A stretch of DNA of 64,000 nt, taken from NCBI GenBank assembly GCA_947258655.1, contig CAMYJD010000003.1, forward strand, positions 62,001 to 126,000. The letters are read 5' to 3'. Origin of the DNA: an uncultured Gammaproteobacteria bacterium (GTDB lineage Bacteria; Pseudomonadota; Gammaproteobacteria; JAADHQ01). Position 1 is the first letter of the stretch. Each line of letters begins with the position of its first letter. The notes under the pieces were generated by a model that did no database searches, was not told the DNA's origin, and saw only the letters and a list, made by a program, of their open reading frames with translations. This document shows positions 29,754 through 39,431 of this stretch, one piece after another. The position numbers and the translations under genes were made by a program.

Positions 29754-30815
29754 TCAGGCTTCGCGATTATCGTATAACGGGCTTTTGACATAACCCTCAT
29801 GTACATGCCTGAGTATCACCACCAGTACCGCAGCAACAGGCAGGGCCAACAACACGCCGAGGAAACCAAACAACTGTCCACCGGCCAAGACTGCAAAGAT
29901 GACGGCGACAGGATGCAGGCCAATGCGGTCCCCGACCAGTGCCGGGGTCAACACAACGCTTTCAAGTACCTGACCGACGCCAAAAACCGCAACGACATAA
30001 AACAGGTCTAGCACCTGCTGGGTCTGCAGCATAATAGCGGCACCGGCAGCAAGAATACCGATAATAAAACCCAGATAGGGTACAAAACTAACCAATCCGG
30101 CCAACAGACCTATCAACAATGCCAGTTCCAGCCCCACCATCCACAGACCGACACTGTAAATAACGCCGAGGGCCAACATCACCAACAACTGTCCACGAAT
30201 GAAGGCACCGAGCACCTCGTCCGATTCATGCGCGAGTTTGCTGACATTGGGCTCCATGGAGCGCGGCACCAGGGCCCTTAATCGCTCTACCAGTTCATCC
30301 CAGTCACGCAGCAGATAAAATGTCACTACCGGCACCAGGACCAGTGATCCTATCGCGCCAACCAACGCCATACCGGAATGCGACAATGAACCGAGGACGA
30401 ATTTGGCAACACCACCTGCCTGTTGCCAGTGTTGTGCAAGCCATTGCTTGAGCGTGTCCATGTCGATCTGTATATCGCTGATACCGAAATGCCCCACCAG
30501 CCAGGGAATAAGTTTATGCTGGATTGCATCAATATATTCCGGCAGTTTTTTCAGCAGATAAATAACCTGTTTTTCAATCTGCGGTACCAGCAGCAACAGC
30601 GCCAGAATAATCACCAGCAGCAACAGCGTGAACACAACTACAACACCCCAGGTACGCGACAACCCCAGGGCCTGCAATCTGTCCACCAAAGGATCAGCCA
30701 GATATGCCAACAGTGCGGCCAGCAGGAATGGAAACAGGATCGGCGCCAGCAGATAGACCAGCCACCCGGATGCCGCTACTCCACCAAACCACAACCATTT
30801 TTGTGAATCAGTCAT
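29754..30815 (-). CDS. AI-2E/PerM-family membrane transporter
   Basis: 353 residues with six to eight hydrophobic segments; a long amphipathic stretch (about 70-140) precedes the conserved VVTFYLLRDWDELVERLRALVPR. The C-terminal motif GDRIGLHPVAVIFAVLAGGQLFG is the family signature. Members export AI-2 or act in pH/Na homeostasis. The substrate is not predictable. It lies four bases after the pgsA-like gene in the run DUF2066-pgsA-like-perM-hda. Confidence 0.93.
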   Translation of the reverse strand: MTDSQKWLWFGGVAASGWLVYLLAPILFPFLLAALLAYLADPLVDRLQALGLSRTWGVVVVFTLLLLVIILALLLLVPQIEKQVIYLLKKLPEYIDAIQHKLIPWLVGHFGISDIQIDMDTLKQWLAQHWQQAGGVAKFVLGSLSHSGMALVGAIGSLVLVPVVTFYLLRDWDELVERLRALVPRSMEPNVSKLAHESDEVLGAFIRGQLLVMLALGVIYSVGLWMVGLELALLIGLLAGLVSFVPYLGFIIGILAAGAAIMLQTQQVLDLFYVVAVFGVGQVLESVVLTPALVGDRIGLHPVAVIFAVLAGGQLFGFLGVLLALPVAAVLVVILRHVHEGYVKSPLYDNREA

Positions 30816-30819
30816 CGCA

Positions 30820-31371
30820 TTATCCCTTTTTTATTTGCCAGGCCTTTCTGCTCCAGGTAATCACGTAATCCAGACCACTCAATACCGTCGTTGCCAGTAC
30901 TGCATAGATCGTACTTTCCACGACGATCGCAGGCAGTTCAAACAGGCTCTTGTGGAACAGGATAATAACGACCAGCAGAATCTGCATCAGCGTGTTCACT
31001 TTGCTGATCAGGGATGGTGCCGCATTGACCTTTTGTATACGGTAGTAATAGTAGAGGCCGCCGCTGACAATCAACAGGTCCCGGAGAATGACGGCCAGCA
31101 ACAACCACCACGGTATCAACTGCAACCAGGTCAGGCCTATATACACCGATACCTGCATGGCCTTGTCTGCGAGCGGGTCCAGCCAGCCACCGAGATGGCT
31201 ACCCCAATGAAATTTACGCGCCAGGTAGCCATCCAACGCATCCGATAACCCAGCAACCATAAACAAACCGAGTGCTATTTCATAACGTTGTTGCAACAGA
31301 TACCAGATGACCGGAATGATCAATAACAGCCGCACGAAGCTGATCAAGTTAGGGATGTCACTTTTTCTCAC
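30820..31371 (-). CDS. CDP-alcohol phosphatidyltransferase (PgsA-like)
   Basis: 183 residues with the complete CDP-alcohol signature: DALDGYLAR, eight residues, then GGWLDPLAD (about 44-68), and four or five membrane helices. It resembles phosphatidylglycerophosphate synthase, the committed step to phosphatidylglycerol, but a paralogue making another lipid cannot be excluded. The start overlaps the stop of DUF2066 by four bases, as in other gammaproteobacteria. Confidence 0.9.
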   Translation of the reverse strand: MRKSDIPNLISFVRLLLIIPVIWYLLQQRYEIALGLFMVAGLSDALDGYLARKFHWGSHLGGWLDPLADKAMQVSVYIGLTWLQLIPWWLLLAVILRDLLIVSGGLYYYYRIQKVNAAPSLISKVNTLMQILLVVIILFHKSLFELPAIVVESTIYAVLATTVLSGLDYVITWSRKAWQIKKG

Positions 31372-32531
31372 GGTCGCAGCCTGTAGTACAGGGTCATCGG
31401 CAACAGTTGCTGATCAGGTACCGTCTTGTCCGGACTGATTACATTCGTTTTTAGCGCACCGACAGCAAGGGGACGAGCGGCATTGTCAGGCAACAAGCGG
31501 TGCTCCAGTTTCAGCGCCCGCTCCAGATCATCGACGTCACCGCGCAGATCGATCTGATAAACGACCCGCCCTCGGGAAATACTCAGTAATCGAAACGCAG
31601 ATATCAGTGAAATATTGCGCAAATATTGCCTGCTGCGATCGTAGTCAGCCAGGGAATTGACCTGACTGATAGCCATTCTGTAACTGGCGGTAACCCCGCC
31701 AGCCTTTACCGCATAGCGTGACGCCAGCAGGTCGGCGAGTCCGTCCATACCTGCGGCGATGGCCTGTCCGGCGTAACTGCCACTGCCAGACCAGCGTTTT
31801 TCGCTCGAACCACTGACCAGGGTCCACTGCGAACGCCAGCCACCGGCAGCCGGATACACCTTGCCAATTAGCAGATTATCAGCCTTGTAACGTGTAGATG
31901 CCGACTTTACAGAGGTTGAAAATCCACCCCAGATATCACCGATACGCACCTTGCCACGATCCTCGATGTCCATCAGCGGTAACAATACCGGCAGTGCTCT
32001 GCGACGAGCATGATCCATCAGATTTCGCTGCAGCGCGTTTTTGTTATCACTACTGACTATATAGCGCCCACGGTTGTTCTCGATCGCAATCCATAACAGT
32101 GTTTCCGGACGAGTACTGCCCCATAGTGGCAGTTGCCTGTCGTGTAACAGCTGCTGCATGGCTTTGCGATTGAAGCGCATCCATAAAATCCGGCCTGGAT
32201 CCGGTTGTTCTGCAGGTTTACCCTCAGGCTTGCGGTAGCGGTATTGCTCGACATATTTAGTCGCACGCCTGAGCGCCGTCGCCGACTGACCCAGCTGGCG
32301 CATACCCTCGGAACCTGACAGACGGCTGATCATCTCGGCAAAACCCTGCTGCATAGCGCGCTGGCGTTCTGCCACGCCCTGATCACGCACGGATACCTCG
32401 ATGTCATACAAATCCTTGACCTGAACCGCTGCCATGGCCGTGCCCTGTGACAGCCATAGCAGCATGGTGAGCATTATGCAGAAGCGTTGAATATGCCCTG
32501 TGTTGATTCCAGTTTTGTATATTTCAGTCAT
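31368..32531 (-). CDS. DUF2066 periplasmic protein
   Basis: 387 residues from the ATG at 32531; an upstream extension would run into the purM promoter region. There is a signal peptide (about 14-33, AMAAVQV), then DUF2066: LYDIEVSVRDQGVAERQRAMQQGFAEMISRLSG and FNRKAMQQLLHDRQLPLWGSTRPETLLWIAIE. The function is unknown, and the gene is conserved next to pgsA/perM/hda and divergent from purM. Confidence 0.88.
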   Translation of the reverse strand: MTEIYKTGINTGHIQRFCIMLTMLLWLSQGTAMAAVQVKDLYDIEVSVRDQGVAERQRAMQQGFAEMISRLSGSEGMRQLGQSATALRRATKYVEQYRYRKPEGKPAEQPDPGRILWMRFNRKAMQQLLHDRQLPLWGSTRPETLLWIAIENNRGRYIVSSDNKNALQRNLMDHARRRALPVLLPLMDIEDRGKVRIGDIWGGFSTSVKSASTRYKADNLLIGKVYPAAGGWRSQWTLVSGSSEKRWSGSGSYAGQAIAAGMDGLADLLASRYAVKAGGVTASYRMAISQVNSLADYDRSRQYLRNISLISAFRLLSISRGRVVYQIDLRGDVDDLERALKLEHRLLPDNAARPLAVGALKTNVISPDKTVPDQQLLPMTLYYRLRP

Positions 32532-32656
32532 AAAATTCAGTAAATTTGCCCATACAGGGCCCTGACAGTGTAAAATAACACAGTTTTTGTCCTGACAGCC
32601 ATGTTTCACCACATGCGTTGTCGGATTAATGGCCAATATTACAGGAGACACCGATT

Positions 32657-33727
32657 GTGACCCATGATTCCAGCGACAGTGAATCACAACATACCGATAA
32701 ATCACTCAATTACCGTGATGCGGGTGTTGATATCGATGCCGGTAATGCACTGATAGAACGTATCAAGCCCATTGCCAGGCAAACATTCAGGCCTGGGGTA
32801 CTAACGGGTCTGGGTGGTTTTGGTGCATTGTTTGAATTGCCACTGGATCGTTACCACCATCCGGTCCTGGTCTCCGGCACTGATGGTGTCGGCACCAAAC
32901 TGAAACTGGCCATGTCAATGAATAAACACGATACAATCGGCATTGACCTGGTCGCGATGTGTGTCAATGACCTGATCGTCGGTGGGGCAGAGCCATTATA
33001 TTTTCTTGATTACTATGCCACCGGCGCCCTGAATGTCGATGAAGCCACCGCTGTCATGCGCGGTATCGGCAAGGGCTGCGAGCTTGCCGGGGCAGCCCTG
33101 ACTGGTGGTGAAACAGCCGAAATGCCTGGCATGTATGCCCCCGGGGATTACGACCTCGCCGGTTTTTGCGTCGGAATCGTGGAAAAGGCAGACATTATCG
33201 ATGGTTCCCGGGTCAAGGCCGGCGATGTCCTGCTGGGTCTGGCTTCGTCTGGCCCGCATTCAAACGGTTACTCCCTGATCAGAAAGGTACTCGAGCATGC
33301 ACGCGCCGACCTGCAGCAGGCCTTCGACGAGCGTACGCTTGGTGAAGCCCTGCTTGAGCCGACGCGTATTTACGTCAAACCTCTGCTCAAGCTGTTTGAA
33401 CAGGTCAGCGTGCACGCATTGGCGCACATAACCGGCGGGGGCTTGACAGAAAATCTGCCGCGCGTCATGCCGGCTGGCACCGTTGCCAGAATTGATCGGG
33501 ACAGCTGGACACGCCCGGCGATCTTCGACTGGTTACAGCAACAGGGTAATATCAAGGATGAGGACATGTATCTGACCTTTAACTGCGGTATCGGTATGGT
33601 CGTCTGTGTCGATCCTGCCGATGTGGATCAGACCCTTGCTATCCTACAGCAACAGGGCGAACAGCCCCGGGTCATTGGCCGCATCGAGCAGGACAATGGT
33701 GACGGCCCACGCGTGCAGATCAGCTGA
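32657..33727 (+). CDS. purM: Phosphoribosylformylglycinamidine cyclo-ligase (AIR synthetase)
   Basis: 356 residues. The N-terminal AIRS domain begins with [20 protein letters not shown] and has [13 protein letters not shown] (ATP site) and [11 protein letters not shown]. The C-terminal domain carries [16 protein letters not shown] and [13 protein letters not shown]. It closes the imidazole ring of AIR in purine synthesis. Eight bases separate it from purN. The gene is divergent from DUF2066. Confidence 0.98.
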   Translation: MTHDSSDSESQHTDKSLNYRDAGVDIDAGNALIERIKPIARQTFRPGVLTGLGGFGALFELPLDRYHHPVLVSGTDGVGTKLKLAMSMNKHDTIGIDLVAMCVNDLIVGGAEPLYFLDYYATGALNVDEATAVMRGIGKGCELAGAALTGGETAEMPGMYAPGDYDLAGFCVGIVEKADIIDGSRVKAGDVLLGLASSGPHSNGYSLIRKVLEHARADLQQAFDERTLGEALLEPTRIYVKPLLKLFEQVSVHALAHITGGGLTENLPRVMPAGTVARIDRDSWTRPAIFDWLQQQGNIKDEDMYLTFNCGIGMVVCVDPADVDQTLAILQQQGEQPRVIGRIEQDNGDGPRVQIS

Positions 33728-33734
33728 CAGCATT

Positions 33735-34412
33735 ATGAGCAAAACCAGAATCCCGGTTGTTGTACTGATCTCGGGCAGAGGCAGTAACCTGCAATCCATC
33801 ATCGATGCCATGCAACGCGGTGAACTGGATATCGATATCAGGGCCGTTATTAGCAACCGCCCCGACGCTGCGGGTCTGCAGCGTGCACATAAAGCCGGCA
33901 TTACCGCGATTTCCATAGACCATACCGCATTTGACTCTCGTGCTGAATTTGATCAGGTGTTACAACAGCGCATTGATCGCTATGAACCGGAACTGGTCAT
34001 ACTTGCCGGCTTTATGCGCATCCTCGGCCATGACTTCGTCCAGCATTACCTGGGCCGCATGCTTAACATTCATCCGTCGTTATTGCCGAAGTATACGGGC
34101 CTTAACACCCACCAGCGCGCCCTCGACAATAATGACAATATCCATGGCGCCAGTATTCATTTTGTCACGACTGAACTGGATGGCGGTCCTGTGGTCTTAC
34201 AGGTAGAAGTGCCTGTACTTGAGGAGGACGATGCTGAGCGTCTGGCAAGCAGGGTGCTGCAGCAGGAACACAGGTTGTATTGCCAGGCCATCCAGTGGTT
34301 CGCTGAAAATAGATTGCAGCTGATCGATGGCGAGGCCTATCTGGATGGCGAGAAACTGACCCAGCCTCGGGTACTTGATAGCGAGCAGGCGGACATATCG
34401 AGCAGACCGTAA
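33735..34412 (+). CDS. purN: Phosphoribosylglycinamide formyltransferase
   Basis: 225 residues from the ATG at 33735; an earlier in-frame ATG lies inside purM. Folate-dependent GART motifs are SGRGSNLQSIIDAM, the catalytic Asn-His in NIHPSLLPKYTG, and the Asp in HFVTTELDGGPV. It transfers a formyl group from 10-formyl-THF to GAR. The C-terminal extension is slightly longer than in E. coli (212). Its stop forms a TAATG overlap with the DUF3108 gene. Confidence 0.97.
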   Translation: MSKTRIPVVVLISGRGSNLQSIIDAMQRGELDIDIRAVISNRPDAAGLQRAHKAGITAISIDHTAFDSRAEFDQVLQQRIDRYEPELVILAGFMRILGHDFVQHYLGRMLNIHPSLLPKYTGLNTHQRALDNNDNIHGASIHFVTTELDGGPVVLQVEVPVLEEDDAERLASRVLQQEHRLYCQAIQWFAENRLQLIDGEAYLDGEKLTQPRVLDSEQADISSRP

Positions 34413-35173
34413 TGATGAAAATGAAGCATGCATTCCGAATTCTGATCCCTGTCCTGCTGTGTAGTAGTTCACTGCAGGCCAGCCTGCCGCCGGAATTCAG
34501 TGCAGAATATAGCCTGCATAAATTTGGCATGCATGCCGCCCAGGCCAGCAGTTCATTGCAACGACAGCAGGATGGTTCGTGGCTGTACCGTAGCCAGACC
34601 GAAACCAGGGGCCTGATTTCGGTTTTTCGCAAGGACCGCATCATCGAACAGACGGTGCTGAAAGCATTCTCGAATGAGATCAAACCGGTCAGTTATCAGT
34701 ATATCCATAAGGGCAGCAAGAAAAATCGTGACCGCTCGATCATTTTTGACTGGAACAACATGAGCGCCGGTTCATTACTCGGCGACACCCCCTCGACGGT
34801 TACTATCGGACCTGAAACCATCGACAACTTTTCCATGCAACTAAAGCTGATGCTTGACCTGAAAGCCGGCAAGCGCCCGCTCATCTACAATATCATCAGG
34901 AAAGGCAAGGTCACAGACTATGAATTCAAGGTGCTCGGCAATGAAACAATTGAAACAGACGCCGGAGACTTTGATACCGTCAAACTTGAACGCAGTCGCG
35001 AGGACAGCAAGCGCACAACCATAATGTGGACAGCACCGGCATTACATTACCTGCCGGTCAAGATCATGCACATCGAAACAGACGGCAGCCAATTCTCGTT
35101 ACTCTTGAACAGTGTCAGCGGCAACATAACTGAAAAAGCAGGTCCGGCCGCAACGGCCACAAACAGCGATTGA
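34412..35173 (+). CDS. DUF3108 periplasmic protein
   Basis: 253 residues with a signal peptide (about 1-23, SLQAS). The DUF3108 domain is recognisable by SAEYSLHKFGMHAAQASSSL, TLYRSQTETRGLISVFRKDRI-like spacing and YLPVKIMHIETDGSQFSLLL near the end. Beta-rich, periplasmic, function unknown. It follows purN with a one-base overlap, a linkage common in gammaproteobacteria. Confidence 0.88.
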   Translation: MMKMKHAFRILIPVLLCSSSLQASLPPEFSAEYSLHKFGMHAAQASSSLQRQQDGSWLYRSQTETRGLISVFRKDRIIEQTVLKAFSNEIKPVSYQYIHKGSKKNRDRSIIFDWNNMSAGSLLGDTPSTVTIGPETIDNFSMQLKLMLDLKAGKRPLIYNIIRKGKVTDYEFKVLGNETIETDAGDFDTVKLERSREDSKRTTIMWTAPALHYLPVKIMHIETDGSQFSLLLNSVSGNITEKAGPAATATNSD

Positions 35174-35180
35174 TAATATA

Positions 35181-35798
35181 ATGAACCTGTATGAGAAATA
35201 CATCCTCCCCGAACTCATACACCTGGCCTGTTCAAACAAACGTTTCGGGGAAAAGCGCCAATCCATATTACCTTTGGCCAGCGGCCGGGTCCTGGAAATC
35301 GGCATGGGCTCAGGTCTCAACCTGCCCTTCTACAATCGCGCTAATATCGAGCGTATTTTCGGACTTGAACCCTCGGACCGACTGCGCACAAAGACACAGG
35401 CCCTGGCCACTGAATTAAATATAGCGCTGGAACTGTCAGCCAATGGCGCAGAAGACATACCCCTGGGCAATCATTCTGTGGACACTATTGTCACAACATT
35501 CACTTTATGCAGTATTGCCAATATCGAACAGGCCCTGGAGGAGATGCGCCGCGTCCTGAAAACGGATGGCAAGCTGCTATTCTGTGAACATGGACGTGCA
35601 CCGGAACACGGCATACAACGTTGGCAAGATCGTATAAATCCATTATGGAAAAAAATGGCGGGTGGCTGTAACCTCAACCGCGACATCGATTCCCTACTCA
35701 GGCAGAGCGGCTTTATGGTCGCGCAACACGACTATCAATACATGCAAGGCCCCAGGGCATTCAGTTTTATTTATAAAGGAATTGCCAGACTGCGTTGA
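35181..35798 (+). CDS. Class I SAM-dependent methyltransferase
   Basis: 205 residues. Motif I is VLEIGMGSGLNLPFYN (about 36-51), the acidic residue ending strand 2 is in FGLEPSDRL, motif II region is VDTIVTTFTLCSIANI, and a post-motif FCEHGRAPE follows. The fold is a ubiE/phosphatidylethanolamine-methyltransferase-like type with a family signature RINPLWKKMAGGCNLNRDI. The substrate is not predictable. It begins seven bases after the DUF3108 gene. Confidence 0.88.
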   Translation: MNLYEKYILPELIHLACSNKRFGEKRQSILPLASGRVLEIGMGSGLNLPFYNRANIERIFGLEPSDRLRTKTQALATELNIALELSANGAEDIPLGNHSVDTIVTTFTLCSIANIEQALEEMRRVLKTDGKLLFCEHGRAPEHGIQRWQDRINPLWKKMAGGCNLNRDIDSLLRQSGFMVAQHDYQYMQGPRAFSFIYKGIARLR

Positions 35799-35876
35799 AA
35801 CACTAGCGTAACGGTACTCCAGAGCAGCACATGCATCAGACCTGACAGCTAGAGCGAGTGCTGTTTGCAGCCGCGC

Positions 35877-36590
35877 TCAGGTAAATTCCCGCCCCGCCCT
35901 GCCTTTGCGTTTTTTGCCCTTTGCCTTGTCGGCAACAAGCATTTTTTCATGTGATTTTTTATGCAGCATAACATCCATCGCAGTCTTTACCGCTACCAGG
36001 ACCAGCAGCAGTGCGAGCGGTGAGCCCAGGCGATTGACGAAAATGCCCGCGGCGATAATGGCGATATGCATGATAACTACGCGACCGTAGGGCTGCGCCA
36101 TCAACTTCTTTGGCGTAGTTTTTGTGCGTTCACCCGCGATGATAAAATTATACACATAGGACACGCCGTGACTGATAAACAGGGCGATCAGAGCCCACAT
36201 GAATCCTGCTGGCATATTGATCCAGATGGCATGAACCACATTGAATAACATCTGTATCAACACCAAGGGACCGGGCCAGTCATTTTCAGCATTCATGATG
36301 TCTGTGCCCTGACCAATCTCAAAGAATTGCAGCAGGAACATTCCATGACCTGCGGCGAAGCTGCCATAGTGAATCATGAAAAACAGCACAATAAATACAC
36401 GTCCGCCGAGGGCCTTAAAATCCAGAGGCAGGACGGTCAGCATTTTAACAATATTGTAGATGCCGATGACCAGGTTCTCGGCCCAGTAGATCAATACAAT
36501 CGATGCCGCATCCCAGTCGGCAAAAATAACGCCCAGCACCGGCACCAGGTTACTGAGTATCAGAAAGGCTATCGGTATACGCTTGAACAA
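35877..36590 (-). CDS. DUF6498-like multi-pass membrane protein
   Basis: 237 residues with about six membrane helices (around 8-25, 28-48, 65-85, 110-130, 133-150, 168-200) and a strongly basic C-terminus (KAKGKKRKGRAGR). The LIYWAENLVIGIYNIVKM and HYGSFAAGHGMFL stretches resemble DUF6498 proteins of unknown function. It ends a two-gene run starting with dcd, 15 bases apart. Confidence 0.75.
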   Translation of the reverse strand: MFKRIPIAFLILSNLVPVLGVIFADWDAASIVLIYWAENLVIGIYNIVKMLTVLPLDFKALGGRVFIVLFFMIHYGSFAAGHGMFLLQFFEIGQGTDIMNAENDWPGPLVLIQMLFNVVHAIWINMPAGFMWALIALFISHGVSYVYNFIIAGERTKTTPKKLMAQPYGRVVIMHIAIIAAGIFVNRLGSPLALLLVLVAVKTAMDVMLHKKSHEKMLVADKAKGKKRKGRAGREFT

Positions 36591-36605
36591 GACAGGACCT
36601 GTCGT

Positions 36606-37172
36606 TCAGGTTTTCGGCAATGTTACGCCCTGCTGCCCCTGGTATTTACCACCACGATCACGATAGGAAGTGTCGCACACCTCGTCAGACTCGAAGAACA
36701 GCATCTGCGCAACACCTTCGTTGGCATAAATCTTTGCCGGTAACGGCGTGGTATTGGAGAACTCCAGTGTCACGTGTCCTTCCCATTCAGGTTCCAGTGG
36801 GGTGACATTAACGATAATGCCACAGCGGGCATAGGTGGATTTACCCAGACATACCGTCAGTACACTCCTGGGGATACGGAAATACTCCACCGTCCTGGCC
36901 AATGCAAACGAATTCGGCGGGATAATACAAACATCACCCTTGAAATCAACAAAACTGTGCTCGGAAAAATCCTTGGGATCGACAATGGCCGAATTGATAT
37001 TGGTGAAGATCTTAAACTCGTCGGCACAGCGGACGTCATAACCATAGCTGGAGGTACCGTAGGAGATATGCCGACCCTGATCGCTAGCCTTGACCTGACC
37101 GGCTTCGAACGGTTCGATCATACCGTGCTCCTGCGCCATGCGGCGTATCCACTTGTCTGCCTTGATGCTCAT
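36606..37172 (-). CDS. dcd: dCTP deaminase
   Basis: 188 residues from the ATG at 37172, the family start; an upstream reading adds 22 residues without support. Signatures are [36 protein letters not shown], and [29 protein letters not shown] with the catalytic Glu in PLEPEWEG. It deaminates dCTP to dUTP for dTMP synthesis. Such proteins without the C-terminal extension are monofunctional deaminases. Confidence 0.97.
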   Translation of the reverse strand: MSIKADKWIRRMAQEHGMIEPFEAGQVKASDQGRHISYGTSSYGYDVRCADEFKIFTNINSAIVDPKDFSEHSFVDFKGDVCIIPPNSFALARTVEYFRIPRSVLTVCLGKSTYARCGIIVNVTPLEPEWEGHVTLEFSNTTPLPAKIYANEGVAQMLFFESDEVCDTSYRDRGGKYQGQQGVTLPKT

Positions 37173-37502
37173 ACATTTACCATTTGCTTCATAAATATTG
37201 ACGCTGGAATAGTACAGGGATTGACATCGATTTGCCACAACAGGAATAACTTTTATATATATGCCAAGGACTTATATTTATACGAAGCGCAACAAACGCA
37301 CCTTCCAGGGGCAGTATACTTGACGAATAACGTGCTCTTTACTATGTTGAAACAACAGATCTGATTTTACGAATTTTCTTCAACACACGGCCTTCATCAC
37401 CCGGTTTACCCAGGCTTTAAGTGTGTCACTTACAGTCACTCACGAGTTGCTACAGTGGTGCTGGCGCGGATAATATCCCGCCATATATCAGGAGCAATGG
37501 TA
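37173..37502. other. Gap between dcd and the DsrC-like gene
   Basis: A 330-base stretch. A TTGACG near 37320 has TACTAT 14 bases on, too close for a standard promoter. The end holds the AGGAG RBS of the DsrC-like gene. No ORF with family resemblance, hairpin or repeat was recognised. Confidence 0.4.
37490..37494 (+). promoter_or_regulatory. RBS that decides the DsrC-like start
   Basis: AGGAG at 37490-37494 stands two bases from the ATG at 37497 but eight bases from the ATG at 37503, so the latter is favoured. Confidence 0.7.
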
Positions 37503-37829
37503 ATGTATAAAACAAATATCATCAGACCAGATACCCACCTGTTTGATGAAGACGGCTTTCTGATCGAACCTGAAGTTTGGAACGAGCAGATTGCCCGTGT
37601 TGTCGCCAGAATGGATGGTATCGAGGAATTAACACAGACACACTGGCTGATCATACAGACCTTGCGCGAGCATTATAGGAATTTTGGCACGCCACCGATG
37701 TTTCACCATGTCAGTATCGTCAATCATCTCGATCGGCATTGTGTCGAGCAACTGTTTCACAGCCATCGCGAGGCCTGGCGCATAGCCGGTCTGCCGAATC
37801 CCGGCGAGGAAGCTAAGGCCTATATGTAA
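37503..37829 (+). CDS. DsrC/TusE-family protein lacking both conserved cysteines
   Basis: 108 residues from the ATG at 37503. The core matches DsrC/TusE: DEDGFLIEPEVWNEQIA, ELTQTHWLIIQTLREHYRNFGTPPM and the end REAWRIAGLPNPGEE. In DsrC the C-terminal arm reads approximately C-x10-C with a cysteine before RIAGLP and one near the end; here the first position is Trp (AWRIAGLP) and the last residues are KAYM, so neither sulfur-carrying Cys is present. Such DsrC-like proteins are thought to be regulatory or to use another mechanism. It lies upstream of a bidirectional terminator that separates it from mrp. Confidence 0.82.
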   Translation: MYKTNIIRPDTHLFDEDGFLIEPEVWNEQIARVVARMDGIEELTQTHWLIIQTLREHYRNFGTPPMFHHVSIVNHLDRHCVEQLFHSHREAWRIAGLPNPGEEAKAYM

Positions 37830-38050
37830 GCCGTGCGCACGGGGGACACTACCATGAAACGCCGGTACTATTTTCTACTCCCGGATAATGCGCTTGTCAT
37901 CCATCTTGTCACAGTTAATATTCAGGATATATGTGCGCCACCAGTTGCCGGGGCCTTGTTCGTTGTAATGTATCTGCTTGTATGAAGGAGATCTTTTGTG
38001 TAATCCTTCTGGACAGGATATAACGTTTATGTGAATTCATTGACGGGCAT

Positions 38051-38085
38051 AAAAAAAGGCGCAGCCTGTGCTGCGCCTTTTTTAT
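38051..38085. terminator. Bidirectional intrinsic terminator
   Basis: AAAAGGCGCAG and CTGCGCCTTTT form a near-perfect stem around a short loop with A-run before and T-run after, so it can terminate both the DsrC-like gene (plus strand) and mrp (minus strand). Confidence 0.9.
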
Positions 38086-38101
38086 ACCAACAGAACGGCT
38101 A

Positions 38102-39193
38102 TCAGTTATTCTGAATAACGATCTGCGGGAATTTGGCACTATGGTTTTTCGCCTGCAGCGACAGCTTCGCCGCGGTGCGACGGGCGATTTCGCGATAGAT
38201 CTGTGCAATGCGACTGTCGGGTTCGGCGACCACGGTGGGCTTGCCGTTATCGGTTTCCTCACGGATACGGATATCCAGCGGCAAGGCGCCGAGAAAATCG
38301 ACATCGAACTCTTCCGACATGTTCTGTCCGCCACCCTGACCGAAGATATGTTCCTCATGGCCACATTCGCTACAGATATGGATACTCATGTTCTCGACGA
38401 TACCGAGCACGGCGACCTCGACCTTCTCGAACATCTTCAGACCCTTGCGCGCATCGAGCAGGGCAATGTCCTGTGGGGTCGTGACAATGACCGCGCCACT
38501 GACCGGGACCTTCTGTGCCAATGTCAGCTGCGTGTCACCAGTACCGGGAGGCAGGTCGATAATCAGGTAATCGAGGTTGTCCCAACGGGTATCGACGAGC
38601 AACTGTTCCAGTGCCTGGGTCACCATCGGACCACGCCAGATCATCGGTGTATCTTCTTCGATCAGGAAACCGATCGACATCGCCTGGACATCGTAACTGT
38701 TCATCGGCTGCAGGGTTTTGCCGTCCTGCGATTCGGGTTTGCCGGAGATACCAAGCATGCGTGGTTGACTGGGACCGTAGATATCGGCATCCAGTACGCC
38801 GACGTTGGCGCCTTCGGCGGCCAGGGCCAGGGCCAGGTTGACCGAGGTCGTGGATTTGCCGACCCCACCCTTGCCCGATGCGACGGCAATAATGTTCTTG
38901 ACGCCTTCGATCGACTTCAGGCTCTTTTGTACGACATGGGCCGAGATTTTCCAGTCGACTGTGACAGTGGCAGAGTCGACACCGTCAATGGCTTCAATGA
39001 TTTGTTTTAAATCTGCTTCAAGCTTGTCCTTGAAGCCCTTTGCAGGGTAGCCCAGCGTAACGCCGACAGTGACCTTGCCACCATCGATATCAATTTTCTT
39101 GACTGCCTTGGTAGACACCAGATCCTTGTCCAGATGCGGATCAATATAACCCTTAAGGGCCTCTTCTACCTGAGTCTGGCTCACGTTTGACAT
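38102..39193 (-). CDS. mrp: Mrp/ApbC P-loop Fe-S cluster carrier
   Basis: 363 residues. An N-terminal MIP18 (DUF59) domain (about 1-90) precedes the P-loop NTPase with the deviant Walker A VASGKGGVGKSTTSVNLALA (about 109-128) and DADIYGPSQPRMLG. The Fe-S cluster ligand pair is CSECGHEEH. Mrp carries 4Fe-4S clusters to apo-proteins such as the Rsx and class I fumarase proteins encoded nearby. A perfect minus-strand TATAAT lies at 39255-39250. Confidence 0.96.
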   Translation of the reverse strand: MSNVSQTQVEEALKGYIDPHLDKDLVSTKAVKKIDIDGGKVTVGVTLGYPAKGFKDKLEADLKQIIEAIDGVDSATVTVDWKISAHVVQKSLKSIEGVKNIIAVASGKGGVGKSTTSVNLALALAAEGANVGVLDADIYGPSQPRMLGISGKPESQDGKTLQPMNSYDVQAMSIGFLIEEDTPMIWRGPMVTQALEQLLVDTRWDNLDYLIIDLPPGTGDTQLTLAQKVPVSGAVIVTTPQDIALLDARKGLKMFEKVEVAVLGIVENMSIHICSECGHEEHIFGQGGGQNMSEEFDVDFLGALPLDIRIREETDNGKPTVVAEPDSRIAQIYREIARRTAAKLSLQAKNHSAKFPQIVIQNN

Positions 39194-39249
39194 ACAAAAT
39201 CTCCTAAAACCTTCAAGGCGTTTTCTATTCCAGAGTAAAAAGATCGGGT

Positions 39250-39255
39250 ATTATA
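39250..39255 (-). promoter_or_regulatory. -10 element upstream of mrp
   Basis: TATAAT on the minus strand, 57 bases before the mrp start. No good -35 lies 17 bases further upstream, so the promoter call is tentative. Confidence 0.35.
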
Positions 39256-39431
39256 CACAATTTTCGCAGGCTGCGTAGTATTTCATATCGCGTTTGGTTA
39301 CGCCAGATTATTCCTTATTATACAAAAGGTGATTGATATCATCGAAGACGCGTCATTGGATGCTGCCCCGGGGCAAGGAATCGGCTATACTAGGCCAATT
39401 TTATGTACAGATTCAAGCAATTGGGTGAAAA

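Noticed and set aside
38141-39010. 289-residue plus-strand open frame opposite mrp
   Set aside because: It is the shadow of mrp in another frame. It has no family motif, and mrp on the minus strand has complete domains.
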